Below are positions 38,844-48,302 of a stretch of DNA of 64,000 nucleotides, in pieces; position 1 is the stretch's first letter, and every line of letters starts with the position of its first letter. A program made the position numbers and the translations under genes. The notes beneath the pieces were generated by a model that worked only from the letters and a program-made list of their open reading frames with translations, was not told where the DNA came from and did not search any database. Origin of the DNA: an endosymbiont of unidentified scaly snail isolate Monju (lineage in GTDB: Bacteria > Pseudomonadota > Gammaproteobacteria > Chromatiales > Chromatiaceae); assembly GCF_000801295.1 (NCBI RefSeq), contig NZ_AP012978.1, positions 2,277,001 through 2,341,000 on the forward strand, in the 5' to 3' direction.

Positions 38844-38905
38844 GACAACCCCAATCAAAGCTGCGGGCGGACTTCTGAGCGTGGCTTTGATTGGGGTTGT
38901 CTCAG
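38840..38905. mobile_element. MITE-like element, copy 3 (66 bp)
   Basis: Terminal inverted repeats CTAGGACAACCCCAATCAAA+GC (38840-38861) and its partner at 38884-38905 (two mismatches) flank a 22-bp centre. The left repeat holds the stop codon of the DsbA-like gene. The rest of the gap up to 39141 shows no gene. Confidence 0.8.
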
Positions 38906-39141
38906 GAAAGCCTGATCAAGTCGAGGGGCCGTCACCCCGGCCAGGCACGCGCCGCGTGCGTGAGCCGGGATCCATGTTGTCCAGCAATCGGTTGTGATTC
39001 GTGGATCCCGGATAAATGCTTCGGATTTTCCGGGATGACGACGTGATCAGAGGCTGTCTAGGTAAGCCTATCAGCGACTACTGTTGGTGTTCGGCGCCTC
39101 ACCTGAGGCATGATGCAAACGACCAACACGAGGACCCCATC

Positions 39142-39801
39142 ATGCGTAGCTTCCTGTGTCTCCTGGCCCTGCTGTGTGCCGGCACTGCCAGCGCCCTGTC
39201 ACCGCCGACCACCCCGCCAGCCACATCGGCCGCCACCACACCTGCTCCGGCCGCCAGGCCGCTCAATCCCGCGCAGCGCCTGCGTCTCGGCGTACAGAGC
39301 CTGATGGCCTTCATGAACCGGGAACCGCGCCCGGCCCCCTCGGCTATCGCCCGCTTTCTGGATACCGAGATCGCGCCGCTGTTCGACTTCGACGCCATGG
39401 CCCGTGCCGCAGCTGGACGCGTCTACCTGGCGCTCACCCCGAAACAACGTACCGCCATGGCCGAGGAGATCAAGCGCCTGTTCCTCACCCGTCTCACCCA
39501 GGGCCTGACCCTGTACCGGGGACAGCAGGTCCGCTTCCTGCCAGCGCGCTTCTCTCCGGACGGCAGCGAAGCGGTGATCGGCATGGCCATTCTCAACCCC
39601 GACCGCTACCCGGCGCGCATCGACTTCCGCCTGGCACGTGAACCGGGCAAGGGTTGGCGCATCATCGACATCGCCGCCAACGGCAGCAGCGCAGTCGTGT
39701 ATTACCGACAGATGCTGGCGCGCGAGATGGCGCGGCGCACCTGGGCGAGACGCCCTCCCGCGGCCCCGCCCGGTTTCCATCGAGGATCGCCCCCGTATTG
39801 A
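39142..39801 (+). CDS. MlaC/Ttg2D family phospholipid-binding periplasmic protein
   Basis: This 219-residue protein has a signal peptide (MRSFLCLLALLCAGTASA) and a Pro/Thr/Ala-rich spacer. The family core has ARFLDTEIAPLFDFDAMARA, LTPKQRTAMAEEIKRLFLTR and GWRIIDIAANGSSAVVYYRQ. MlaC proteins carry phospholipid between the outer and inner membranes. It stands alone without mla transporter genes nearby. Confidence 0.85.
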   Translation: MRSFLCLLALLCAGTASALSPPTTPPATSAATTPAPAARPLNPAQRLRLGVQSLMAFMNREPRPAPSAIARFLDTEIAPLFDFDAMARAAAGRVYLALTPKQRTAMAEEIKRLFLTRLTQGLTLYRGQQVRFLPARFSPDGSEAVIGMAILNPDRYPARIDFRLAREPGKGWRIIDIAANGSSAVVYYRQMLAREMARRTWARRPPAAPPGFHRGSPPY

Positions 39802-39811
39802 AGCGGCCGGG

Positions 39812-39890
39812 CATTCGCGGCGAGGACGCTGCCCCTGCTCTGCAGGAGGCCCGTCCCCGGGCCGAACCGTTCGCGGCGGGGACGCCGCCC
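39812..39890. repeat. REP-like palindrome downstream of the MlaC-like gene
   Basis: One and a half units read CATTCGCGGCGAGGACGCTG, then GGAGGCCCGTCCCCGGGCCG, then GTTCGCGGCGGGGACGCCG. It lies between convergent genes. Confidence 0.85.
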
Positions 39891-39923
39891 TCACAGGCTC
39901 CACCGTGAAGCGTCGGCAGCGGC

Positions 39924-42513
39924 TCAGCTGGTGATGCGCCGGTAGATGTCGGACACCTTCAGCGGCAGCTGGGCGATGTCGTCGAGCACCGTGTAGTTGG
40001 CCGCGCCGTACATGTGCGGCAAGTAGTCGGGCCCTTCACGGTCGATGGTGATGCAGTAGGCGTGCACGCCCTCGCGGCGCGCCTCGAACAAGGCCTGGCG
40101 GGTTGTCCTCGATACCGTATTCGCCGCGGTATTCCAGATCGTAGTCGTCGGGCTTGCCGTCCGAGAGGGTCACCAGCAGCTTGGCCCGGGCATCGACCTC
40201 GCCCAGCTTGCGCACCAGGTGACGGATGGGCGCCCCCATGCGCGTGTAGTCCTTGGGCTGGATGTTGCACACCCGGCCGATCACGGTGTCGTTCCAGGGT
40301 TCGTCGAAGTCCTTGATGCGGTAGGCGTCGCAACGCTTGCGCGTCCACCCCGAAAAGCCATAGATGGCATAGCGGTCGCCCAGGATCTCCAGCGATTCGG
40401 CGAGCAGGATCAGGGCCTCGCGCTCCGCCTCGTTGATCCAGCCGCGGGTCGAGCCCGACATGTCCACCATGAACATCACCGCGATGTTGCGCTCCTCGCG
40501 GTGCTGCCGGGTGAACACCCGGTCGGACATCTCCAGGCCCTGGTGGATGTCACCCCAGGCCTCGACCAGGGCGTCGATGTCGATATCGTCTCCATGGCGC
40601 TGGCGCTTGAGCAGCTTGTCCTCGCCGCGCAGGATCTCGAAGGTACGGCGCAACGAGCGCACATGCCCCGCGTATTTCTCCAGCGTGGCATGGTAGAAGC
40701 CGGTGTCGGCCGGTTCGACCTCGATCTCGCGCAACACGCACCAGTCCTTCTTGTAGGCCTGCCGCGCGTGGTCCCACTCGTTGTAGAAGAAGGCGCCTTC
40801 CTCGTGATAGGTACCGGACCAGACATCCAGGCCGTCATTCTCCTCTTCCTTGAACAGATCGGGATCGTATTCGCCGTCACCGGCGGGGGTGAGGTATTCG
40901 GGCGGGATTTCGCCGAGATCCAGCATCACCGAGGTGAGGCGTTCGCGCACCGCCTCGGGCACCGGCACCGGGGCGTCCTGCAGGGCAATCTCGAAGGGCA
41001 GCAGCTCGTCCTCGCTGGCCTCTTCCCGCTCCTTCAGCTCGAAGGTGGGCAACGCCTCGCGCGGGGTCTCGGGCTCACCGAGGATCTCGTCGGCGACCAC
41101 GCGCAGCATCTGTCGCAGCCAGTCGCGGTCGCGTGCCAGGCGCTCCATCCGCGCCGCCCAGGCGGCCTCGGGGCGCAATTGCCCCTGGTAACAGAGCGGC
41201 GCGGGCAGCGGGCCGTCGTAGAGTCGTTCCATCCAGGCCAGGCTGTCTTCCACGCCGGCGCCCGGCACGCCGAGCGCCTGTTCTGCCTCGCGCCACTCGG
41301 CGGGCAGGGGCGCATCGCCCAGGGTCTCGGACAGGCGGCGCATGGTGCGATAAAGCCCCGGCAGCTCGCGCGCGATGAAGGCGTTCAGCCGCAGGACCTC
41401 GAGACGGTGGAACAGGGCCTGAGCGCGCGCCGGGTCGGGCAGGGCCGCGAAACGGGGCGCCAGCTCGGTGTTCAGCGTGCCGCAACGGGTCTGCGCCCAG
41501 AGCTGGGCGACGTGCGCCTTGTAGAGCTGGAAGTTGTCCTCGGGGTTGTCGAAATGGGCCATGATCTCGGGCAGGTAAAGCACCTCGCCATCGGTCCAGG
41601 CCGCCTCGTCGCGCTCGATCTTGAGCTGCCGGCCGTCCAGCCCCTGTACGAAGTGGCCCAGCACACCCACCGAGGACTCGAACAGGGCGCCGGCCGCACG
41701 CTGATGACCCAGGGCGAGAAAGCCGTCGAGATCGCGGATCACCGACATGGCCGCGTGCAGGCCGCTGCGGTCGTAGCTGTCCATGGCGTGCAGGCACCAG
41801 CTGGCGATCAGCTTGGCCGCGTGCACCAGCAGGCGGGTGGAGGCGCCTTCGTCGAGCCCCTGGCCTTTCAGGTTGCGGGTCATGTGCGCAAACTTCACCA
41901 GCCGCTCGGCGAGCTCCCGATCCACCCCCGATTCGCGCTGGACGATACGCGCCTCCAGCTCGGCCAAGGGATAATCGAACTCCAGCGCCACGAAACGCTG
42001 GCGGGTGGACTGCTTGAGCTCCTTGAGCACCGACTGATAGCCGGGGTTGTAGGACATGGCCAGGCAGAACTCGGGCGGTGCCTGCAACAGCTCGCCCAGC
42101 TTCTCCATCGGCAGCTCACGGCGGTCGTCGGCCAGCGGGTGGATCACCACGGTGGTATCCTTGCGCGCCTCCACCACCTCGTCGAGATAGCAGATGGCCC
42201 CGGCGCGCACCGCTGCGGCCAGCGGGCCGTCCACCCAAACCGTCTCGCCACCGCGCACCAGGAAACGGCCGACCAGGTCGGAGGCGGTCAGGTCGTCGTG
42301 ACAGGACACGGTGATCAGCGGCCGCTCGAGCCGCCAGGCCATATGCTCCATGAAGCGGGTCTTGCCGCAGCCGGTCGGCCCCTTGAGCAACACCGGCAGG
42401 CCGTGCCGCCAGGCCGCCTCGAACACCGCGATCTCCTCGCCGACCGGCTCGTAGTAGGGTTCTTCGGTGATGTAGTGCTCTTCGGGCCGCAATACCCGCA
42501 CCTGCTCGCTCAC
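39924..42513 (-). pseudogene. Fused CbbQ/NorQ-like AAA+ and CbbO/NorD-like VWA protein, with a C-terminal frame break
   Basis: The N-terminal ~290 residues are a MoxR/CbbQ-type ATPase: Walker [14 protein letters not shown], Walker [18 protein letters not shown] and [20 protein letters not shown]. The rest is CbbO/NorD-like: [20 protein letters not shown], and a C-terminal von Willebrand A domain with MIDAS DMSGS, YTRMG and SDGKPDD. The start is probably GTG 42513 after GAGGAGGAG. One extra base at 40103-40104 breaks the frame. Removing it restores ~60 residues ending DIAQLPLKVSDIYRRI+TS at TGA 39924-39926. CbbQ/O and NorQ/D pairs remodel or insert metal into rubisco or NO reductase. Here the likely client is unknown. 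Confidence 0.85.
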
Positions 42514-42989
42514 GCGCCGCTCCTCCTCTGGATTGACCGTCGCCATCATCGACCGCTGTCGACCGCGCCGCAACCCGGCAGGCGGTGCTGGAAATGGGAG
42601 GTGTGCCGAGAGATGGATTCGCTCGGGGTGGCGGGCATCTGCAATCAAGAACGCGCATCAGAAGCGTTCCGGACGCCAGTCGACCCATTTGGGACCCGCC
42701 ATTGTGGACTCGGAGTAATAAAGCCGAATTTTCTACTCTGACTCCAGAAGCCGCCCCGAATCCCGCCGGGCGGCCCGGTGCCTGAAACTGCTTCCCGGCA
42801 AACATACGCCACATCTATTAGCACATCGGAAAATTCGATTGTTTCACGCATGGTCGCGAGCCGCCGGGGAGAGTATCTTTAGCGATCCCTGAAAGACCGT
42901 AGGGAAACGTGCCGTGCGCCGTGTCCCGCCGGATCTGGCCGGCTGCCCGCCGGACCGAGTTTCTGAGTATCCGCGACGGAGGAATATCC
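42514..42989. promoter_or_regulatory. Divergent 476-bp control region of the CbbQ-CbbO fusion and qmo operon
   Basis: No gene is supported. Two AT-richer patches (about 42708-42735 and 42805-42842) hold the inverted pair CGAATTTTC (42725-42733) and GAAAATTCG (42829-42837). They are the best candidates for promoter or operator sequence. I could not pick a clear -35/-10. Confidence 0.4.
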
Positions 42990-44270
42990 ATGACGGAAGT
43001 CGTAGCCACCAACGAGACCATTCTCGTCGTCGGTGGCGGCATCAGCGGCATGACGGCCGCGCTCGAAGCCGCCGAGACCGGGAAACGGGTCGTACTGGTC
43101 GAGAAGCGCCCCTTCCTGGGCGGCCGGGTCAGCCAGCTGTACAAGTATTTCCCCAAGCTGTGTCATCCGACCTGCGGCCAGGAGATCAACCAGCGGCGCA
43201 TCAAGATGAACCCCAACATCACGGTGCTGACCATGGCCGAGGTGACCGGACTCGAGGGCGAGCCGGGCGCCTATACCGCCACGGTGAAGCTGACGCCGCG
43301 CTATGTGAACGACAACTGCACCGCCTGCGGCGAATGCGCCAAGGCGGTGGAGGCCGAGTTCGACAACGAGTTCGACTACGGCATGAGCAAGCGCAAGGGC
43401 GCCTATCTTCCGCACGTCATGGCGCACCCCATGCAGTACGTACTCGACCCGCGCATCATCGGCACCGATGACGCCCAGAAGGCAAAGGATGCCTGCAAGT
43501 ACGACGCCATCGACCTGGACATGGAAGAGCGCGAGATCCAGTTCCCCTGCGGCGCGGTGATCTGGGCCACCGGCTGGAAGCCCTACGACGCGGCGAAGAT
43601 CCAGCCCTACGGCTACGACCGCTTCGAGAACGTGATCACCAACGTCGAGTTCGAACGCATGGCCGACCCCAAGGGGCCGACCGGCGGCAAGATCATCCGC
43701 CCCTCCGACGGCAAGGAGGCGAAGAACATCGCCTTCATCCAGTGCGCGGGCTCGCGTGACCGCAATCACCTGTTCCACTGCTCGCGCATCTGCTGCATGG
43801 CCTCGCTGAAGCAGACCCACTACGTGGTAGATGCCTACGAGGACGCACAGGTCACCATCTACTACATCGACATCCGCGCCATCGACCGCTTCGAGGACTT
43901 CTATCAGAACGTCCGCGCGATGGACAACGTGATCTTCGTGAAGTCCAAGGTGGCCAACATCATCACCGACAAGGACGGCAATCCGATCTGCCGCGGGGTG
44001 GACACCGAGGGCTATCACCGTTACGAGAACACCCACGACCTGGTGGTGCTGGCCACGGGCATGGAGCCGTCGGTGAGCAAGTCCGACTTCCCCGTGGACA
44101 TCGTGATCAACCGGGAGAGCTTCATCGAGCCGGATCCGGCCAACGGCGGTGTGTTCGCCGCCGGTTCGGCTTCCGACGCACTCGATGTAAACCGCGCAGT
44201 TCAGCACGCGACCGGCGCCGCACTGAAGGCCATTCAGGTGGTGAACCGGGTTGCAGGAGCGGAGGGTTAA
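42990..44270 (+). CDS. qmoA: Quinone-interacting membrane-bound oxidoreductase subunit QmoA (HdrA-like flavoprotein)
   Basis: This 426-residue flavoprotein moves electrons between APS reductase and the rest of the complex. The FAD-binding start ILVVGGGISGMTAALEAAE, an Fe-S-like CTACGECAK segment, VIWATGWKPYDA and the HdrA-type Cys region HLFHCSRICCMASLKQTHYV are present. It lacks the two C-terminal ferredoxin clusters of long HdrA proteins, as expected for QmoA. The ATG at 42990 has GGAGGAATAT upstream. First gene of qmoAB-hdrCB, 3 bp before qmoB. Confidence 0.92.
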   Translation: MTEVVATNETILVVGGGISGMTAALEAAETGKRVVLVEKRPFLGGRVSQLYKYFPKLCHPTCGQEINQRRIKMNPNITVLTMAEVTGLEGEPGAYTATVKLTPRYVNDNCTACGECAKAVEAEFDNEFDYGMSKRKGAYLPHVMAHPMQYVLDPRIIGTDDAQKAKDACKYDAIDLDMEEREIQFPCGAVIWATGWKPYDAAKIQPYGYDRFENVITNVEFERMADPKGPTGGKIIRPSDGKEAKNIAFIQCAGSRDRNHLFHCSRICCMASLKQTHYVVDAYEDAQVTIYYIDIRAIDRFEDFYQNVRAMDNVIFVKSKVANIITDKDGNPICRGVDTEGYHRYENTHDLVVLATGMEPSVSKSDFPVDIVINRESFIEPDPANGGVFAAGSASDALDVNRAVQHATGAALKAIQVVNRVAGAEG

Positions 44271-44273
44271 TCC

Positions 44274-46571
44274 ATGTCAGACGAAAAGAAATTTGCCGCC
44301 TTCATCTGCACCGGCTGTGGCATCGGCGACCGCCTGGATGTCAAGCAGCTCGAGATGACCGCCACCCGTGACGGCAAGATGCAGTCGTGCCAGACGCACG
44401 AGATGCTCTGCAGCAAGGAAGGCGTGGCGATGATCCAGAACGCCATCGACAACGACGGCGCCAACCACATCATGATCGCGGCCTGCTCGCGTCGCGCCAA
44501 GGTCGAGGCCTTCCACTTCCCGACCGTGGCCATGAGCCGCGCCAACCTGCGCGAGGGCGTCATCTGGGCCCGCCCCGAGGGCGACGAACACCAGGAGACC
44601 ACCCAGGAGATGGCCGACGACTACATCCGCATGGCCTGTGCCGAGGTGCGCTTCATGGAGGTCCCGGAACCCTCCGGCGAGCAGGGCTGCGTGGAGGACC
44701 TCCTGATCGTCGGCGGCGGCGTGAGCGGCATGACCGCCGCGCTGGAGGCGGCTGCGGCCGGCTTCCACTGCCACATCGTCGAGAAGGAAGGTCAGCTCGG
44801 CGGCTGGGCCGCCAGGTGGCACAAGCGCATCCCCTTCCGCGCCGCGCCCGAGGGCACGCCCAACACCCTGACCGCGCACCTGCCGGAGCCGGTGGACAAC
44901 GACGTAGCCGACCTGATCGCCCAGGTCGAGGCCAACGACAAGATCACCGTACACCTCAACGCACGGGTGACCCGCACCTCGGGTGCGCCGGGCCGCTTCT
45001 CGGCAGACATCACCACCGAGTCCGGACAGACGGTCACCGAGAACTACGGCGCCATCATCCAGGCCTCGGGCTGGAAGCCGTTCGACATCGACAGCCTGCC
45101 CGAGTACGGCCACCAACACCCGGACGTGGTCACCAACGTCGAGCTGGAGCAGATGGCTCGCGAGGCCGGCGACGGCCCAATCAAGCGTCCGTCCGACGGC
45201 AAGGAGGTCAAATCGGTGGCCTTCGTGCAGAACTCCGGCCAGGCCTCCGACAAGGAAGGCCACCTGCCCTATCACTCGGGCATCGGTGACCTGGTGTCGA
45301 TCAAGCAGGCCCTGTACTTCAAGGCACAGAACGGCGAGGACTGCGACACCACCATCCTGTACAACAACCTGCGCACCCCCGGTGCGGCCGGCGAGGACTT
45401 CTACCGTTCCGGCCAGCAGAAGATGGTGATCTTCACCAAGGGTGAAGTGAACGAGGTCACCAGCGGCGGCAACGGCGCCACCGTCAAGTTCAAGGACAGG
45501 ATCCTCGACGAGGACGTGGAACTGGCCGTGGACCTGGTGGTACTGGACATCGGCATGGTGCCCAACTCCGGCCCCGATCCCTATGCGGCCAACGAGTCGC
45601 TCGAGGGCATGTCCGACGAGGACCAGCAAGCAGCCAAGGAAGAAATGGCCTCGGAGACCGCGGTCACCGTGGAATCCATCCTCAACCTGGACTACCGCCA
45701 GGGCACCGACCTGCCGCAGCTGAAGTGGGGCTTCACCGATTCGCACTTCATCTGCTTCCCCTACGAAACCCGCCGCACCGGCATCTACGCCTGCGGCCCG
45801 GTGCGCCGTCCCATGGACATCAAGCAGGCGCAGGATGACGCCACCGGCGCGGCCATGAAGGCCATCCAGGCGGCAGTCCATGCCGCCAGCGGCGAAGCGG
45901 TGCACCCGCGCGTCGGCGACCTCTCCTACCCGCGCTTCCGCAAGGAAGGCTGCACCCAGTGCAAGCGCTGCACCGTGGAATGCCCCTTCGGCGCCATCAA
46001 CGAGGACGAGGAGCGTTACCCGCAGTTCAACGAGTCGCGCTGCCGCCGTTGCGGCACCTGCATGGGTGCCTGCCCGGTGCGCGTGATCTCGTTCGCCAAC
46101 TACTCCATCGACACCGTCGGCCAGCAGCTAAAGAACGTCGACATCCCCGACGAATTCGAGGAGAAGCCGCGGATCCTGGTGCTGGCCTGCGAGAACGACG
46201 CCTACCCGGCACTCGACCAGGCGGCCATGAGCGGCCAGGAGATCAGCCCCTGGGCGCGCGTGATCCCCGTGCGCTGCCTGGGTTCGGTCTCGCTGTCCTG
46301 GATCACCGACTCCATGAACAGTGGCTATGACGGCGTCATCATGATGGGCTGCAAGCGCGGCGACGACTACCAGTGTCACTTCGTGCGCGGCTCGACCATG
46401 GCGGCAGAGCGCATGCGCAAGGTCGGCGACACCCTGCAGACCCTCAACCTCGAGCCCGACCGTGTCGCAGTGCACGAGGTGGCCATCACCGACATCGAGC
46501 GCGCACCGCGCCTGATCAAGGAGATGGAAGAGGTGATCGAGCGGGTGGGCCTGAGCCCGTTCAAGTTCTGA
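44274..46571 (+). CDS. qmoB: QmoB (HdrA-like flavoprotein with ferredoxin and MvhD/FlpD domains)
   Basis: This 765-residue protein has an N-terminal Cys motif (FICTGCGIGDRLDV), an FAD domain (LLIVGGGVSGMTAALEAAAA), two [4Fe-4S] motifs (CTQCKRCTVECPFGA and CRRCGTCMGACPVRV near residues 560-600) and a C-terminal MvhD-like domain (ILVLACENDAYPALDQAA ... GCKRGDDYQCHFVRGS). This order is that of QmoB. With QmoA and the HdrC/HdrB partners it passes electrons from APS reductase toward quinone or a soluble acceptor. Confidence 0.93.
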   Translation: MSDEKKFAAFICTGCGIGDRLDVKQLEMTATRDGKMQSCQTHEMLCSKEGVAMIQNAIDNDGANHIMIAACSRRAKVEAFHFPTVAMSRANLREGVIWARPEGDEHQETTQEMADDYIRMACAEVRFMEVPEPSGEQGCVEDLLIVGGGVSGMTAALEAAAAGFHCHIVEKEGQLGGWAARWHKRIPFRAAPEGTPNTLTAHLPEPVDNDVADLIAQVEANDKITVHLNARVTRTSGAPGRFSADITTESGQTVTENYGAIIQASGWKPFDIDSLPEYGHQHPDVVTNVELEQMAREAGDGPIKRPSDGKEVKSVAFVQNSGQASDKEGHLPYHSGIGDLVSIKQALYFKAQNGEDCDTTILYNNLRTPGAAGEDFYRSGQQKMVIFTKGEVNEVTSGGNGATVKFKDRILDEDVELAVDLVVLDIGMVPNSGPDPYAANESLEGMSDEDQQAAKEEMASETAVTVESILNLDYRQGTDLPQLKWGFTDSHFICFPYETRRTGIYACGPVRRPMDIKQAQDDATGAAMKAIQAAVHAASGEAVHPRVGDLSYPRFRKEGCTQCKRCTVECPFGAINEDEERYPQFNESRCRRCGTCMGACPVRVISFANYSIDTVGQQLKNVDIPDEFEEKPRILVLACENDAYPALDQAAMSGQEISPWARVIPVRCLGSVSLSWITDSMNSGYDGVIMMGCKRGDDYQCHFVRGSTMAAERMRKVGDTLQTLNLEPDRVAVHEVAITDIERAPRLIKEMEEVIERVGLSPFKF

Positions 46572-46591
46572 CCTTGAGGGAGACGTAACCG

Positions 46592-47215
46592 ATGAGCGAT
46601 ATGAACACAGCAATGGTCGAGAAGTATCGCAACGACTTCCTCAAGGAAGTCGAGGCTAACGTGGAAGAAGGCCACTGGGTGAAGATGTGCATGCAATGTG
46701 GCGTGTGCTCGGGCTCCTGCCCGCTCGGCCCCCACTGGGCACACCCGCCGCAGGAAATCTTCATGATGATCCGCGCCGGCAAGCGCGACGAGGTCCTCAG
46801 CTCCGATTCGATGTGGATGTGCACCTCCTGCTACAACTGCGTCGTGCGCTGCCCGCGCGAGCTGCCCATCACCCACATCATGCACGGCCTGGCCACCTAT
46901 GCGAAGCGCCTGGGTCTGGCCCCCAAGAACCAGCCGACCTCGCAGTTCTCGGAGATCTTCTGGAACAACATGATGAAGCGCGGCCGGGTCAACGAGCTCA
47001 AGCTCGGCCTGTCCCTGTATTTCAAGGACGGCTTCAGCCAGGGCATCAAGAACGCCCTGGCCAACCAGAAGCTCGGCATGAACATGATGAAGGCCAAGCG
47101 CATGAGCCCGGCCGAGTTCTTCGGCGGCCATGGTGTCAAGGACATCTCCGGCCTGCAGAAGATGATCAAGAAGGCCGAAGAGATCGAATTGGCAAAGCTC
47201 AACGCCAACAAGTAA
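46592..47215 (+). CDS. hdrC: HdrC-like [4Fe-4S] ferredoxin subunit replacing the QmoC N-terminal half
   Basis: This 207-residue protein has two cubane motifs, CMQCGVCSGSCPLGPHW and CTSCYNCVVRCPRELPI (near residues 33-90). It stops there: no membrane domain follows, whereas true QmoC adds a cytochrome-b-like membrane part. It therefore corresponds to HdrC. It begins 20 bp after qmoB and is followed 12 bp later by hdrB. Confidence 0.9.
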   Translation: MSDMNTAMVEKYRNDFLKEVEANVEEGHWVKMCMQCGVCSGSCPLGPHWAHPPQEIFMMIRAGKRDEVLSSDSMWMCTSCYNCVVRCPRELPITHIMHGLATYAKRLGLAPKNQPTSQFSEIFWNNMMKRGRVNELKLGLSLYFKDGFSQGIKNALANQKLGMNMMKAKRMSPAEFFGGHGVKDISGLQKMIKKAEEIELAKLNANK

Positions 47216-47227
47216 TGGAGCATCAGC

Positions 47228-48127
47228 ATGGCTAAGTACGAATATTCCTATTACCCCGGCTGCTCCTCGCAGGACGGCGCGTCTTCGTCGAACCTGAAGC
47301 GCTCCATCGACACCATGTGCGAAGAGCTGGATGTCAAACTCAACGAAATCCCGGACTGGAACTGCTGCTCGGCCTCCATCGGCTACGGCAGCGGCGGCGT
47401 ACTGCCGCGCATGGCCCTGTCGGCACGCAACATCGCCCTGTCCGAGGAACACAACCCTGGCCAGGACATCGTCGCCACCTGCGCCGCCTGCTGGCTGGCC
47501 ACCAAGGAGGCATCGGAACGCTTCAAGGACGACGAGAACTTCTTCCAGGAGGCCAACACGGTGCTCGCCGAGGCCAACCTGAAGATGACCAACCAGACCC
47601 CGATCCGCCACATGTGCGAGGTGCTGATCGAGGACATCGGCTACGACAAGCTGGCCGAGGGCGTGAAGAAGCCGCTCGAGGGCGTGAAGATCGCGGGTTA
47701 CGTCGGCTGCCAGACCAACCGTCCCTTCGGCATCGACGGCGAGTCCTTCGAAAACCCCATGTACCTGGACAAGATGGTCGAGTCGCTGGGCGGGGACGCC
47801 ATCACCACCTACGAGAAGAAGGTGCAGTGTTGCGGCGGCGCCCTGGCCTTCTCCGAGCCGGAGAAATCGCAGGAGATGATCAAGGGCATCATCGAGGCCG
47901 CCTACGACAACGGCGCCGACATGATCGTCACCCCCTGCCCACTGTGCCAGGCCAACGTGGAGATCTACCAGGACCAGATCAACGAGCGTTTCGGCACCAA
48001 GTTCGAGATGCCGGTGGTCTATTACAGCCAGCTGATCAGCGTGGCCTACGGCCGCTCGGCCGAGGACGCCGCCCTCGACGGACAGATCATCAAGGCCAAA
48101 AAGCTCGAGGACATTGCCGGCAAGTAA
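47228..48127 (+). CDS. hdrB: HdrB-like subunit with two CCG (cysteine-rich) domains
   Basis: This 299-residue protein has two CCG repeats that bind noncubane [4Fe-4S] clusters in HdrB: SYYPGCSSQDGASSS ... DWNCCSASIGYG ... TCAACWLATK, then GYVGCQTNRPFG ... VQCCGGALAFSE ... CPLCQANVE. With HdrC it would take the place of the membrane QmoC. It closes the operon at a strong terminator. Confidence 0.92.
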   Translation: MAKYEYSYYPGCSSQDGASSSNLKRSIDTMCEELDVKLNEIPDWNCCSASIGYGSGGVLPRMALSARNIALSEEHNPGQDIVATCAACWLATKEASERFKDDENFFQEANTVLAEANLKMTNQTPIRHMCEVLIEDIGYDKLAEGVKKPLEGVKIAGYVGCQTNRPFGIDGESFENPMYLDKMVESLGGDAITTYEKKVQCCGGALAFSEPEKSQEMIKGIIEAAYDNGADMIVTPCPLCQANVEIYQDQINERFGTKFEMPVVYYSQLISVAYGRSAEDAALDGQIIKAKKLEDIAGK

Positions 48128-48145
48128 GGCAAGCGCCCTCCGGCA

Positions 48146-48175
48146 CACGACAAGCCCGCTTCGGCGGGCTTTTTC
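48146..48175 (+). terminator. Rho-independent terminator of qmoAB-hdrCB
   Basis: AAGCCCGC-TTCG-GCGGGCTT followed by TTT, with further pairing outside (ACACGA...TCGTGT). It lies 19 bp after the hdrB stop. Confidence 0.9.
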
Positions 48176-48302
48176 GTGTCCTTACAGCGGAAGGCAAGGA
48201 ATAAACCTCCGCCATATTGCATCTACTCAAAGGTTCGCGGGAAAATCCCAGGGCCAAACGACCATCGAGAGTCGGGCCTGCCCACACCATGAGGATGAGA
48301 GA

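Noticed and set aside
42990-48127. Interpretation as the sulfur-oxidising heterodisulfide reductase-like (sHdr) system
   Set aside because: sHdr operons have hdrC1-B1-A-hyp-C2-B2 with lipoate-binding protein and tusA genes. Here QmoA/QmoB-type proteins and aprBA fit the Qmo pathway, and no lbpA or tusA is present.
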